From Datnioides undecimradiatus (lineage: Eukaryota; Chordata; Actinopteri; Lobotiformes; Datnioididae), in the NCBI GenBank assembly GCA_008933995.1, contig WARS01000011.1, forward strand, positions 14,103,516 through 14,167,515: a stretch of 64,000 nt of DNA. The letters run 5' to 3'. The translations under genes were made by a program, and so were the position numbers. Under the pieces are notes generated by a model, which saw only the letters and a list, made by a program, of their open reading frames with translations, had not been told where the DNA came from and did no database searches. Positions 48,301-59,050 of the stretch are shown here, piece after piece (the first letter of the stretch is position 1; each line of letters starts with the position of its first letter).

Positions 48301-51300
48301 ATTCATGTTTTAAAAACATCTGTTACATATAAATATATTTAATATATTAATTGAGTTTGGATAATACTAATATGGTAGACCTCAATGAAACTAGATAAGC
48401 TAACGTACAGGTCAGTTTTCAAACCATGGTGTAATGTGAATCCTCTACTGTGAGGAATTGATTCTTTTCTCTGTTTTAATGCGTTTAAACCTAAATACAT
48501 TTATTTTCTTTTCATTTTGGGCTGTTGCATCAATGAAACAAGATATTTTACCTTTTTTCTTCTCAAGTTTTCTGAGAGTATAGAGAGAAAACAGTGGTAT
48601 ATTGACTTGTGGCAACAAAATGTTTATGCCAACAAGTCTAATATATTTTGTAATAAAAAAGGCTCTCATAATGCACATGTCATGATGAAAACCAGTGATT
48701 TTACACTGATAGCAATTCAGCAGTCACAATAGTTCCTGTTTTTAATTCTAGTTCAATAATAGTGCAATTTACCAGGAAACCTTAGGCCAAGATAATTGTA
48801 CCATTAACATCTGCCATAGGCACATGTGATACAGCTAAGGCATACAGCTATCCACTGGATTCACCCAATTACCCCAACCCTCCTGCTGGCTCTGCAGCAC
48901 AGTCTCCTGTATCGGTGTCTTTTTAAGGCCAGCAGCTTCCTCTGGAACTGCTCACTAGCCATAATATACAGCACAGGGTCCAGGCAGCTACTTACGCTGC
49001 ACATGGCCTCAAAGAACTCATAGGAGGCGTAGAGGACGTTGGTGTTAGATGGCGTGACCTGGTTATGGATCCTCATAAACACCAAGGTTATGATCATGAC
49101 GTGGTATGGCACGAAGGAAACCACAAAGACCAAAATTGCGGCAGTGATGAGCCGCAGGGGCTTCCCTCCTGCCTGCCAGGCTCCTCTGTGCCTCCTGCTC
49201 CTCGGTAGTTGCCTCAGAACGCGAGCTGTCATGATGTAAAAAGCCAGCATGCCGCTGAACGGCAACAGGAAGCCTACGATTGTTCTGATAATGGTGATTG
49301 TCTTGACATAGATGAAAGGGCCCTGGATGTGGTCCATGCACACTGTGACATTTTTTGGTCGCTGAAGAGCAAAAGTTACAAATAAGTCAGGAATGGAGCT
49401 CAGGACCAACACGATCCATGTGCAGACTGAGCATAGCTTGGCTTTGCTGACATCCCACCAGCGGAGAGAGCTGATCGGGTGCACTGTTCCGACATAGCGA
49501 TCGAAGCTGATCAGAGCGAGGAAGTGGATGCTGCCGTACACGTTGATGTTGAAAGAGATCTTCTTGAACTGGCAGAAGATCTCTATGTCTTTGAGGTGTG
49601 GCCTCTGGAAGGTAAAGTAGAGGGTGAAAGGGAGGGTGAGGATCCAGGCTGAGTCACACAGAGCCAAGTTCAGTAGGAAAACGGTGCTGGGGCTCCAGGT
49701 TTTCCTGAAGCAAGTGTAGTTGATTAGAGCTGCAATGTTTCCCAGGATCCCCACAGGAAGGGCGAAGGTGAAGAGAACCAGCAGGACGTAGCAGTACCAC
49801 GAGCCGTTCTCGAACTGGCTGCAGAAAACCGTTGACTGGTTCAGGAACTCCAGAAACACCTCTGGGATATAAGGACAGGAGTAAGTCTGTTTTACAGCAA
49901 CACTCTTGTTAAAATATTCATATGTTTTGTCCAGCATTTTATTGCACTCCCCTAATATTGGAGATGGATTATAAAGAGAACAGCCTAATATGCTCAGAAT
50001 TACTCCTGTATCTCATTGTCCAACTCATTATTTCCAATGCCAGTGCACTCTGCAAACAAGCAAAGCACTGTGCCCTAGTTATACTGATAGATTTGTATAA
50101 ATAGGAGACCAGGAGTTTGCGTTCTGTTGCATACCAACTACTAATTCCTGCATCTTTATGAAACCATAAACACCATCTGACCTGATTTACACTGTCAGTC
50201 ACTGGTACATCAAATGTCTTTCTTCATCTTCGTAACAAAAGCTCTCTGTTGTCCTTGATTCATTTTCTAACCCGTCAAAGCGCCTCCAGAGCCACATTGG
50301 ACACAGACTGTGTCGCGCAATCAGTGAGTACTAATTTAGCCTTGACACATAAAAACAGGTGACATATACTGTAGCACCACAGAAATCAAACAAGACCGCC
50401 ACAGTGCCCCTAATATTTCCCTAAATTGTCATATAGTTTAAGGCAACAGATCAAATTTACAAGGTTTGTTATCAATTTAAGTATAAATAAGTTTGAATCA
50501 TTCTTTTAGCCTTCTGAGTAACAAACAAGTGAAAACACACACAAAGGGATTATTGTTTATGACCAAGTTGTCTTACAACATATGTGCTCCTATTCTATAT
50601 GACTGACTTATTGAAAATCATTCAACAGCATCTGCTTTTTGAAATTTAAGCTCTATGATCCACTGCAGATCTATGTGCTCTATACCATATATCATCCTCA
50701 TTTGAGGTTGTTTTTATATTTTGCGAGTTTAACAACTTCCAGAGTAATGCGGGTCGTAGTCTGTTTTATTGACTCTGCCAGTAAGCCCCGCTCTGAGAGA
50801 GTACTTTAAGTAAGATGTGTTCACCCACTCTCTCCCAGGGCCCTCTGTATTTACAGCAGCTGTCTCCATAGTCTCTAAAGCGTCACCAGCGTGTCCAGGA
50901 AGTGAATGCTTGACTGTCTGCAGTGAACAATGAAACCTGGGGGCTGTTGATTTATTGCCTGCCTCCGCTATGTCGGCCTCTTTGCACTTAATCAGAGATA
51001 GTACATTCATTTTGTTCAGGTGAGCGGATCTCAACAATTTAGACGTTTCAACCCAGATCGTGAGGGGAGGAAATGTTTTTCTGTCCTGTTTCTGAGAATA
51101 ACATTTAAGATGTGTATTAGTATTTCAATATAAAACACACACAATAATATAGTTACACCTCAAGTAGTAATTGAAGAAAACACACTATATAATATAGAAA
51201 ATAGAATAACTTACAAGTTAGTTTTTGTGCAAATCATCACTTTCTGACAATTTGATGAACATTTTGTAGAGTATTGCAACAATTTGCTGCTACAACATGT

Positions 51301-51523
51301 TAAAAGGTAGTGATTAAGTAAAAAAAAAAAAAAAAAAAAGTATTTCAGGTTCAGATTGTACTCGCCTGCTTTAGCCGTGTCAGACTTGTTGCTGTTGACG
51401 AGCGGTAACATAGCGAACGGAGACGCTGATCACATCTCAGGCCACCTCCACTAATCCTCCACCATCTGTGTGCTCCTCATCTGTCGGGAGCTGTCGGTAC
51501 ACTGCCTTACCTGTGAGACTGGC

Positions 51524-51569
<46 letters not shown>

Positions 51570-54500
51570 CTCACCTGTGAGACCGGAGTGTGTATGTGTC
51601 TGTGTAATACAGTAAACAGAGGATTAAACAAAGCAACTGTTGAAACATCTGAGATACATAATTGCTTGTCCGTGTGCAACAGTGCACGTGTTCCGCTGAT
51701 AGTCTCTGCTGCCTTGTGCTGTTATGCCTGCGTTTCTGGCTCCTGTATGTTTTCTGAGTGGATTAGTACTAAAAATCTGGAGACTGTATAACCCGAGCGC
51801 TTCCCCCTGAATTATTTCATACAATCTCACTGTCAGACTGGGACACAGAGGGGTTATAATGCCGGCAGTTTAAATGCCATGATTGCCGGAGACAGTCGGG
51901 ACTGATGGGTATCCTAAAACCTTTAAGCACTTAACAACTGGGAATTTGAACTCAGCGCTCTGTTGCTAGTTAATTACGTACACACAGCTAAAACGAACAC
52001 AGTCCAATACGACGGCCCTGTGATGAAATCTTACCTAATCGTAAGGTTAATCATTGTGCTTCCCAGAGATGTCGAGTCATCCCTGTCATTGTAAAAAGGC
52101 TTTTTGGGGAGGAAGTATTTTTAATTAAAACATTTCCAGATAATTGACTATTTATATTTTTTGTTATAATTTCACATTGAAGACGCAACAAAGCGAATAT
52201 TTACATTTTACTTTCAGTCATTGTGTTTCAAAAACCCGCAATTTCATAAGGGTGTGTTGACTTTTTATACTCTAACTGTATTGCATGGAGCGACAAATTA
52301 ATAGAAACGCCCGTCCTTCTGTCAACAGCAACACCTCCAAAATGAAAAATTGCAATTGAATCAGCAGCTTTCTACTAAAAAACTACAACAAACACCTCTA
52401 ACTCTTAGGACGGTTAGAATACTATGGAGCTGTATTCATTTTAGCCCTGTGTACCTATAATAATCTGGCAACACAGTGAACCAAAGACACTCAAACCCCA
52501 GTTTCCTCTGCAGAAATCCTTATATCACTGCTGCGCTCCGTCGTTGTCATGCCACATCCACTCTATGCGTTTACCACGGCTAAGCTTTTATACTGGATTT
52601 GTGACTTAACCGCCGATGTTGTTGGAAAAGGGGGTAATCCTATTCATTTTTTTGTAAGGTTGAAAACAGGTATCTCAGCAGGCTGCTTAGCCTAAACTGT
52701 TGACTGCAGACTAATGCCTGATACTCTTCTGCCATGCTGCCGCTGCATCCATCCTGTTTACACGCCCCACAGTGTGACATTCTGAACTGTTTGTGTTTGC
52801 TTTGCTGTTGTTTTGAAAGTATTGCGGAGGTGATTTACACTAAAATGACATTATGGTTTACGTGGTAGTAGGTTTTAACAAAAGTCGTCTGTTAAAGCAG
52901 CAAACGCAGATAATCCTGACAACTTGCGCTGGATTTAGACCGTGTCGTCTGTGCAGACTGTGGCATCGTTTACCCGTCAGCTAGTTCTCTGGTGTGTTTC
53001 TGCGTGTACCCACTAGATGGAGACACAGCTACATGTTTAATTTAATTTTTCATTTGGCAACAACTTGGGGAGAGGCGGGTATGATCTCATCCCAAACAGA
53101 GCATCATACATCAAGTCAGAGGAATGACACTGTGAATATTGTATACTATATACTACTAAACGTAGGGAAACACCAGCTTTGTCCATGTAAGTGGGTGCAT
53201 CTTTGCAGTTTAAGAGAGGGAAAGTAAGAGAGAGAAATAACAAGCGTCTCCCTCTCTTCCCCCTGAGTTTTTATGTGCCTGTGTTTGTGTGTGTCGCTGC
53301 CTTGTCCATGTGTGGTGGTGGTGTTGTTGTTGTTGTCCCCTACTGGGCTGAGGCTCGCAGTAGACAGTGCCCATGAATCACCCCTTATCGGGATCCTCTA
53401 CTGTCGGGAGGTGCGGTGACTCAAGCGGCTTGGCTGACTAGTCTTGAATCACCCCCTAGTTAAATCCTGCCTATATAGGCTGTGAGAGGGCGGCCGTGCT
53501 CGCTGGCGCGGCGTGCTGCTTTAAAAGTCAGATCTGCCGATACACACTGTGCTCCTACATCTAAGCCAGGGCTCATTGGCACCAGAGGCAATTAAGTTCA
53601 CCCATGCAAGTCAATTCAATTATGCATCTGTGATGAGCCCTGAAATACCACAGAGCAAGACGTATGGTGGGGCCTCACACTACTCCACTTTACCATTGCC
53701 AAAAAAAAACCCGAAAGACTCATTATCCAGGGAATATTTAAGTTGATGCTGTCCTTTGTAAAGCTCGTAGTAGTAAATAACAAAAGTTCAAACTAACATT
53801 GAAGCTTTGTTGTTTACTGAGATGTTAAAGGCATTTTCTGCATGATATATTTGAACCTACAACAGGAGGTTCATTCATTAGAACTGCGCTTTAACGCAGC
53901 AGAGATCCTCATCTCCGTAGGAAGCCCAACTTCTTTGTTGTTATGCGCAGAGAGGAAGAAGCTGAAAGTGAGCAAGCTGAGACTGAACAGCATGTAAAAC
54001 TATCGGAGAATAAACCAGCCAGGCTGTAATGGGAAAATAAATGGAGCATTCTGCTTTGCTGTCTATCCGTGTGTGTGTGTGTGTGTGTGTGGACACAAAC
54101 ACAATGAGCTCTCCGAGGAGCTGTAACTCAAAGGGATGCTGACTGAGCTTGAGGAGAGAAAAACAAAGAGTTGTTCCTGGGAAGATGGCCGCTCCTGGCA
54201 CTGGATCACAGCTTGCAGAGCCGAAGCAGAGGGAGAGCCTCGAAGTGTGTGTGTGCGTGTGTGTGCGTGTGTGTGTGTGTGTTTGAGAGAGAGTCTGAGT
54301 AATATGTAGTGGAAATGGAGGTATATAGCCAAGCTTTCTCATAGAGGATTTCTTAATTAACCATCAATCGAGTAACCTTGAAGCAGTCGATGGTTGGACC
54401 TCACAGCACAGAACTTTTCACTTTTTAGTCTTTGTGGCTGCCGGTGACGAGTCCAATCTCATATTTATATTTAAGCGTTTGTTAAATATGTATCCGAGGT

Positions 54501-56160
54501 TGTCACTGTAGCTGCACATATCATTTTTCACAAACTGCTTTACCCAAATACCAAGGGGGCTGATTCAAAACTATTGAATTTACTAACATGGATGGCTGAT
54601 GAATAAACTATAATGGATATAATGTCACATTTCAGAGGACTGTTAGCATGTCACAAGTCTATCTCTGTCCTGAACATTGATGGTTTTTATGTTTGTGAAC
54701 TTGTCAAAACGTATTAAAAGCATAAATCAGGAAGCATGAGATTGATTAAAACCGTCTTTTCTGTGTTTCTCTTTGCGCTGTGGACAGTGGACGCTCCTTT
54801 TTCACCATTGCTTCTCCTTTACAGTATAAGTCGACAAGCCGGCAAGGCTGCCAAAGGCTAGCCTACTGATGTGCTCAGCTGTGTTCTTTGTCAGTCATCC
54901 TACCCTCACCTTGCAGCAGCCCACGAAGAGCCCTCCAAGGTCAAATGAGATACCGCTACCGGTTGCATTGTGGGAAATGTAGTGTTCCGAGGCACGACCC
55001 ATGCAAGAGATTAAAAATGAGGATATCTCAGCCTCAGTTGCTTCAGTTTTTGCTTTTTTTGTCTGTCCGTTTTGAGTTTTTCAGCTACAGAAAAGAGTAA
55101 CACTAAATCTCTTGGTAACGCATTTATCTTTTTATTTGTAAATGCTCTTTGACCAAGATCTGACCAACGTGGGTATTAACAAAGTATATTTTGTTACACG
55201 AGCAGTGTGAGAGGTAGATCAAGGACTCTGACAGCGGTTGTGTAATTACATTATGCACGCCTAATTACATCACGCGTGTTATTTTTAAGACCTCTCTGTT
55301 ATTTATACTGCGCTTACATAATGCGGTTTCATCCCACTCTGACCAGAAAATGTGAGCCATTTAATTAAAGGTAGAAATATTTTTCTTTGTCAGTCAAGAG
55401 CAAATGAGATTATCCTTACATTTATAGCTCGCCACAGAGGAAGTAAAAGCACCAACTGTAGAGTTTTCAGGGAACAACAACAGGCTAACAGATTCGTGAG
55501 TTCTGCCACCAGAGGACGAGCTCGTGTGACTGGGTGGCCTGTGCAGACGGCCGCGTATCCGAATCCAATCTCATGCTCTGCCAGAGAGATGTTTCCCCAT
55601 AATTTGATTGCAAAGCAGGACTGTATTAAAAAAAAACAAACAAACCCACAGGTCACAAATGTTTGAATAATTCCTCTAATCATGCAGAACTCCCATCAGG
55701 AAAAAAACAAGGGAGCGTCAGTGCGCTGACACCGTGTCGGACAGATGCATGAAACAATATTTTCTGTTGCGGCTCGTGATGAAATGGTGCCTTGTTGAAG
55801 CTGGTCAGGAAAAGACAATCGCTGGGGCTGTGGAAGTGACACCTCAAAGTGGTCTTTAATCTTCATTCCATTGCCTAAAGGACACGTGTCTGACAGAGTG
55901 GGACATTATTGATCTGTGTGACTAATTTATTTACTTTCATCTCCATCTTCGCGGCCGTACATGTCGGTGTGCCAAGGCGCCGTTTGAACTGCCACTGACA
56001 GCGGTGTCCTTGTCGTGCTCCCTTTAGGTCGATACCTGCGCCTGAAAATGTTCCGCGAGGATCATGGCTCCTGGATGACCATGTTCTTCAGCACCATCCT
56101 CTTCCTCTTCATCTTCTCACACATCTACAACCTTTTCCTGCTGATGGCTGGGGGCATGAA
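39396..56160 (+). CDS. tmem117: Transmembrane protein 117 (TMEM117), first two coding exons (partial)
   Basis: TMEM117 is a conserved multipass membrane protein; I recall a link to the ER-stress response and mitochondrial membrane potential in mammals, with no firm biochemical activity. Coding exons seen: 39396-39675 and 56028-56160, joined in phase (GT-AG) and encoding residues 1-137 plus two bases. The human protein is about 514 aa, so the remaining exons should lie beyond the window; none was detected before 64000. Exon 1 carries FRYYFQHPWSR, a first membrane segment (about 17-34) and the family signature AEDPVSHSQTEA, then a second segment (66-88). Exon 2 starts GRYLRLKMFREDHGSW and holds a third segment (109-133). 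The start is an AGGATGG context. Its 16.35-kb intron contains a GPCR gene on the other strand. Confidence 0.95.
40657..40675 (+). promoter_or_regulatory. ZNF143/STAF-like motif
   Basis: ACTGCATTTCCCACAATGC resembles the STAF/ZNF143 site ACTACAATTCCCAGAATGC, with three differences. It differs by only one base from the reverse complement of a second copy at 54965-54983 in the same intron. Confidence 0.4.
42535..42556. repeat. (GT)11 microsatellite
   Basis: Perfect GT run. Confidence 0.95.
44390..44510. repeat. Probable dispersed teleost repeat fragment
   Basis: GGAAACAGCTAGCTAGGCGC and the following sequence resemble the right-hand part of the repeat whose left core is in IRAK4 intron 7 (24070-24125). 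The assignment is from memory and approximate. Confidence 0.35.
45226..45242. repeat. (GT)8 microsatellite
   Basis: Short GT run followed by GAGAGAGGGGGAGA. Confidence 0.85.
48500..48505 (-). terminator. Candidate polyadenylation signal of the nested GPCR
   Basis: AATAAA on the minus strand about 355 bp beyond the receptor's stop codon. Another is near 48230. Confidence 0.4.
48861..49937 (-). CDS. P2Y-like class A GPCR, single exon, nested in the TMEM117 intron
   Basis: This is an intact 358-aa rhodopsin-type receptor of the delta group, most like P2Y receptors in overall sequence. Visible: three extracellular N-glycosylation sequons (Asn10, Asn33, Asn44); TM1 with GN at 66-67; TM2 NLALCD with Asp95; the conserved disulfide pair Cys122 and Cys200; DRY at 146-148 after NVYGSIHFLALISF; a TM6 FVPYHV with Pro277; TM7 DPVLY at 320-324; a basic, Cys-containing tail (RRLCCRASRR) suggesting palmitoylation. 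P2Y1 uses HxxK in TM6 and an Arg in TM7 to hold nucleotide phosphates. Here the positions read HVMI (279-282) and Glu310. The loop-3 cysteine of P2Y receptors is also absent (loop about 289-303). So nucleotide binding in the P2Y1 manner is unlikely, and the ligand is unknown. The ATG at 49937 gives a normal N-terminus. It is transcribed opposite to TMEM117. Confidence 0.92.
   Translation of the reverse strand: MLDKTYEYFNKSVAVKQTYSCPYIPEVFLEFLNQSTVFCSQFENGSWYCYVLLVLFTFALPVGILGNIAALINYTCFRKTWSPSTVFLLNLALCDSAWILTLPFTLYFTFQRPHLKDIEIFCQFKKISFNINVYGSIHFLALISFDRYVGTVHPISSLRWWDVSKAKLCSVCTWIVLVLSSIPDLFVTFALQRPKNVTVCMDHIQGPFIYVKTITIIRTIVGFLLPFSGMLAFYIMTARVLRQLPRSRRHRGAWQAGGKPLRLITAAILVFVVSFVPYHVMIITLVFMRIHNQVTPSNTNVLYASYEFFEAMCSVSSCLDPVLYIMASEQFQRKLLALKRHRYRRLCCRASRRVGVIG
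51526..51564. repeat. (GT)n microsatellite flanked by GCGC
   Basis: About 19 GT units, flanked on both sides by GCGC and the matching phrases CTGTGAGAC (51511 and 51575). The arrangement is quasi-duplicated. Confidence 0.95.
53374..53455. repeat. Two direct copies of an 11-mer beside a CArG box
   Basis: TGAATCACCCC occurs at 53374-53384 and 53445-53455. A perfect CArG palindrome follows at 53470-53479, and a GC-rich then TTTAAAA stretch to 53526. This looks like a compact regulatory element, which is an inference. Confidence 0.5.
53470..53479. promoter_or_regulatory. Palindromic CArG box
   Basis: CCTATATAGG fits CC(A/T)6GG exactly, 15 bp after the second 11-mer. It could equally be read as a TATA-like sequence; no transcript start is known here. 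Confidence 0.3.
54069..54091. repeat. (GT)n microsatellite
   Basis: Perfect GT run. Confidence 0.95.
54245..54282. repeat. (GT)n microsatellite with GC interruptions
   Basis: GT run broken twice by GC dinucleotides, about 155 bp from the previous GT repeat. Confidence 0.95.
54965..54983 (-). promoter_or_regulatory. ZNF143/STAF-like motif
   Basis: On the minus strand this reads ACTACATTTCCCACAATGC, differing at two positions from the STAF/ZNF143 consensus ACTACAATTCCCAGAATGC. It differs by one base from the copy at 40657-40675. Confidence 0.45.
55242..55278. repeat. Imperfect tandem TAATTACAT unit
   Basis: GTAATTACATTATGCACGC (55242-55260) is followed directly by CTAATTACATCACGCGTG (55261-55278). 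Both hold a homeodomain-type TAATTA core. The pair may be part of a conserved enhancer. Confidence 0.5.
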
Positions 56161-58399
56161 GTAAGCCATTCAATCTCTCTCTCTCTGTCTCTCTCTCGCT
56201 GCCCCTTTTCCCTCATTCTCCACTTCCCCCATTTGTTAGAGCCACTGTATGCTCCCCTTTGGCTGGCGTGATTGATCTAAACGTCTCGCCTGAACAGAGA
56301 CTCGATGCCAGTCTGATTAATCAGCCCAGACTTTAAATCACAGGTAGGAGCAGGCAAGGGGAGGGTGGTTAATCCTGAAAGATCACCTTCAGCACCCGCA
56401 CTTATTCTCCCATGATCCTGACTTATTTTTTTTGACACCTCTCTGGCTGGAAACCAAGACGCTTTTCTTGCCACGTCTCGCTCAGTTTGTGCCTTGGTTT
56501 TTTTTTGGTTTTTTGGGGTTTGTTTTTTTTTTTTTTTGGCCTACCTGCCGAGAAGCCACTGTGCCCAGCCGAGCTCGACACCCACACATCAAGCCAGTGA
56601 CAGGAATCCGTTTATGTATTTGCAATGTGTCCGTCTCGAGGAAGAAAAACATGCCCTTGAAGCCAGCCAGCCAGACACGAGGTCAGCGAGAGGTGATTTA
56701 CCATTTTGTTTGTTTGGGCTGCATGGCAGGTGTCTGTTCAGGTACAAGCTGTCAAGAGGGAGGCCAAAGCTGTAATGGGATCTGTCCATACAATGCTGCT
56801 TTTCCATATTAACACCAAACACCAACTATCCATAAGGTGCAGGCAGATGAAGGCTATTAGCTAGCAGGCAAGGTGTTGTGTTTTCCTATGGCCAGAGGGA
56901 TGAGTTTGTATAATCAGCTCATCTGTCACTTCGGCCAGCGCGGTGACACCGGCATCCATCTTGTCCGCGCTTTCCGGTCGGCCGAGGAAAAGGGAAGCTA
57001 ACGGCTGAGCGGGGAGAGGGGCACGTCCGTAGAGACGATGAATGTTGCTTGCTCAGGGAAAAGTTAACATTTGCAGTCGCACTGAGTGCATCTGTCACAA
57101 AGAGGATTCCTTTTTTTTTTTTTTTTGCCGCCTCTCGTTTCAGCCTTGAAATGTCGAGGAAAGGGGCCCTTTTTAGTCTCGTCAGTGCATGTTCTAACTG
57201 TCAAGATTGTTTCACTGGATGACATTCGGATAATAACACGGGGAAAAATAATGAGTTACTCAGACGTTTTGAGAGACTTTACATATAATTTATATCCATC
57301 TCACATGTGCAAGTCACACATCCCCAGCTCATATTAGCAGCGTCGGTTGTCCGGATATAAAAAAAGTGGCAACCACGACAGTCTATTAAACAATTAAACT
57401 GGCTGACACAACACTAAAACCCCTCCATAATCATTTGCTTTGGATGCGTGTAGAACAGCTGCATCAGTTGCTCAGTGCTGTAAAGCTCTGCTTGCAAAGA
57501 CAGATGGTGCTGTTGTAAAGCTGGTGAAGCCGACGCTGCCAAGACACCTGGTCTTCTTCTGCACTCGTCCCGATCCGCCAGCACCACCCCTCCCTGTCCC
57601 TCTTTCCCACTTGTTTTCTTTCTGCTCCAGCAGTGTGTCCGCCGAGGACCTGGGCCCTGCCAAAAACCATTAGTGTTCACATCTCTGTTCAAGACTGACA
57701 TGTAAGAACAATGTTCACACTCTGCCAGGACGCCCCTCAGAAGACGGGCTCCGGGGCTGCGATAGCATGAATGCAGCAGAGTGAGCAAAAAGGTGATGGA
57801 GGCTGAAGGCAGGAAGGGAGTCTGGGGGTGAGTGGAAGAAGTGCTCCAACCCTGATGATGCAGTGAAACTTAAGTCTTTTGATCTATGTCCAAACGCTAT
57901 TTGCATCACCCCCTCCTCCCTGCCTCGGTACTCCAACCATCCTCTCCCCCTGCAGCGAGGCTGTTGTAGTTTTCTCTTTTGCTACAGCACAAAGAAAAAG
58001 CAAAATATCCCTTTGTGGCTGCAGCTGCCCCCTCTGTGGGAATAAATGGTGTTTTTCCTTTTCATTTGCAGTGAAAGAACAAGCCGGTGCGAGGTATTAT
58101 TATTGCCAAGGGTTTTTAAAGGGTAGGTACTTTGGCAAAGGGTTAGCTGGCTTTGACATCCAGCCATGATGGTGCACTGCAGGGGATGCTCTTCTGGTGG
58201 CTAGACAGGGCGTCCCACACGTACACACCAACCGCATATTGTTCACGTCTCGCACCTCGCTCAAGTTAGCACGGACAGTTATGTGTATGTGGGAGGGAAT
58301 GAGTGTGCGTGTTAGCGTGTGGTGTGCTAGAAGGAGGAGGGGGGGAGGTTGGCGTCTGTCTCCCTGCTGTCTCCCTGACCTGATGCTGTGTGCAGCCCG

Positions 58400-59050
58400 T
58401 GCCCTTCGCTCATTAATATGCTTTAATTTTCTTTGACCTTTCAGTCGGTCTTGAGCTTGATTTAATTAAAACCAGCGATACATCCACGTGGAAAGAAGAT
58501 AAACTGCGCCATCAGGACAGTAAACAAGCGCCGATAAGAGATTGTATATCTTTGGGTGACAAGTATGATGATTAGTCAAGTAAAATGGATTCATCAGAGC
58601 CATTATCTCTCCGCTCAAAGAGATTTCCAGACTGTGTAATCTTACACATGTCCAGCAGTGCGATCGCCAATATTTAAACAGCCACTTCCAGGTCAACAGC
58701 TATCAACCTGTTACCTGGCTCGTATCACGTCAGGAAAAAAAAAAAGAAAAGGCTCCCCGGGAGCTGTAATCCACACTTGTTACAAAACCCTCACATCTGG
58801 GCTATTTGCATTTTAATGTAACTGTCAGATTAAGGGGCGGGGTGGGGGCTGTTTGTGCGAAACCAGGGGAGTGTGACCGCCCAGGGAGTTTGACGGACTT
58901 CATGAGTGTTCTGTCACGCCGCACAATCCCATTCCCGCCATCTTAAGGCGCCATTACCAGCTAGAAATCAGCCCCTAATTAGATGGTGTTATTTAATTAA
59001 GACGGCCCAATGCGTGGCGTACACATTAATCATGACTAATTTAGAGAAAG
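58400..59050. promoter_or_regulatory. Candidate conserved non-coding element
   Basis: Clustered homeodomain-type cores occur: TTTAATTAAAACC (58460-58472), CTAATTAGATGG (58976-58987), TTTAATTAAGACGG (58993-59006) and two TAATs near 59026-59040. This composition is typical of developmental enhancers in long introns. Conservation was not tested. Confidence 0.3.

Larger units (their letters stand above)
39676..48499 (+). other. TMEM117 large intron, left part
   Basis: No exon was found. It contains microsatellites (42535-42556 and 45226-45242), an 11-base C-run (44961-44971), a ZNF143-like motif (40657-40675), a CRE palindrome (40855-40862) and one repeat fragment (about 44390-44510). A pyrimidine-rich stretch at 41380-41520 gives chance open frames. 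Confidence 0.6.
49938..56027 (+). other. TMEM117 large intron, right part
   Basis: It includes the upstream region of the nested GPCR (beyond 49937 on its strand), three GT microsatellites, a 19-A run (51321-51339), a possible regulatory block at 53370-53560 and a duplicated TAATTACAT block at 55242-55278. No coding exon was found. Confidence 0.6.

Noticed and set aside
48861-49937. Naming the nested GPCR P2RY1 or another specific P2Y gene
   Set aside because: The key TM6 and TM7 basic residues and the loop-3 cysteine differ, so orthology cannot be fixed without a tree.
56432-56812. 126-codon frame with a Phe/Trp-rich segment resembling a membrane helix
   Set aside because: The hydrophobic stretch is encoded by T- and G-runs (about 56503-56537), a common artefact.
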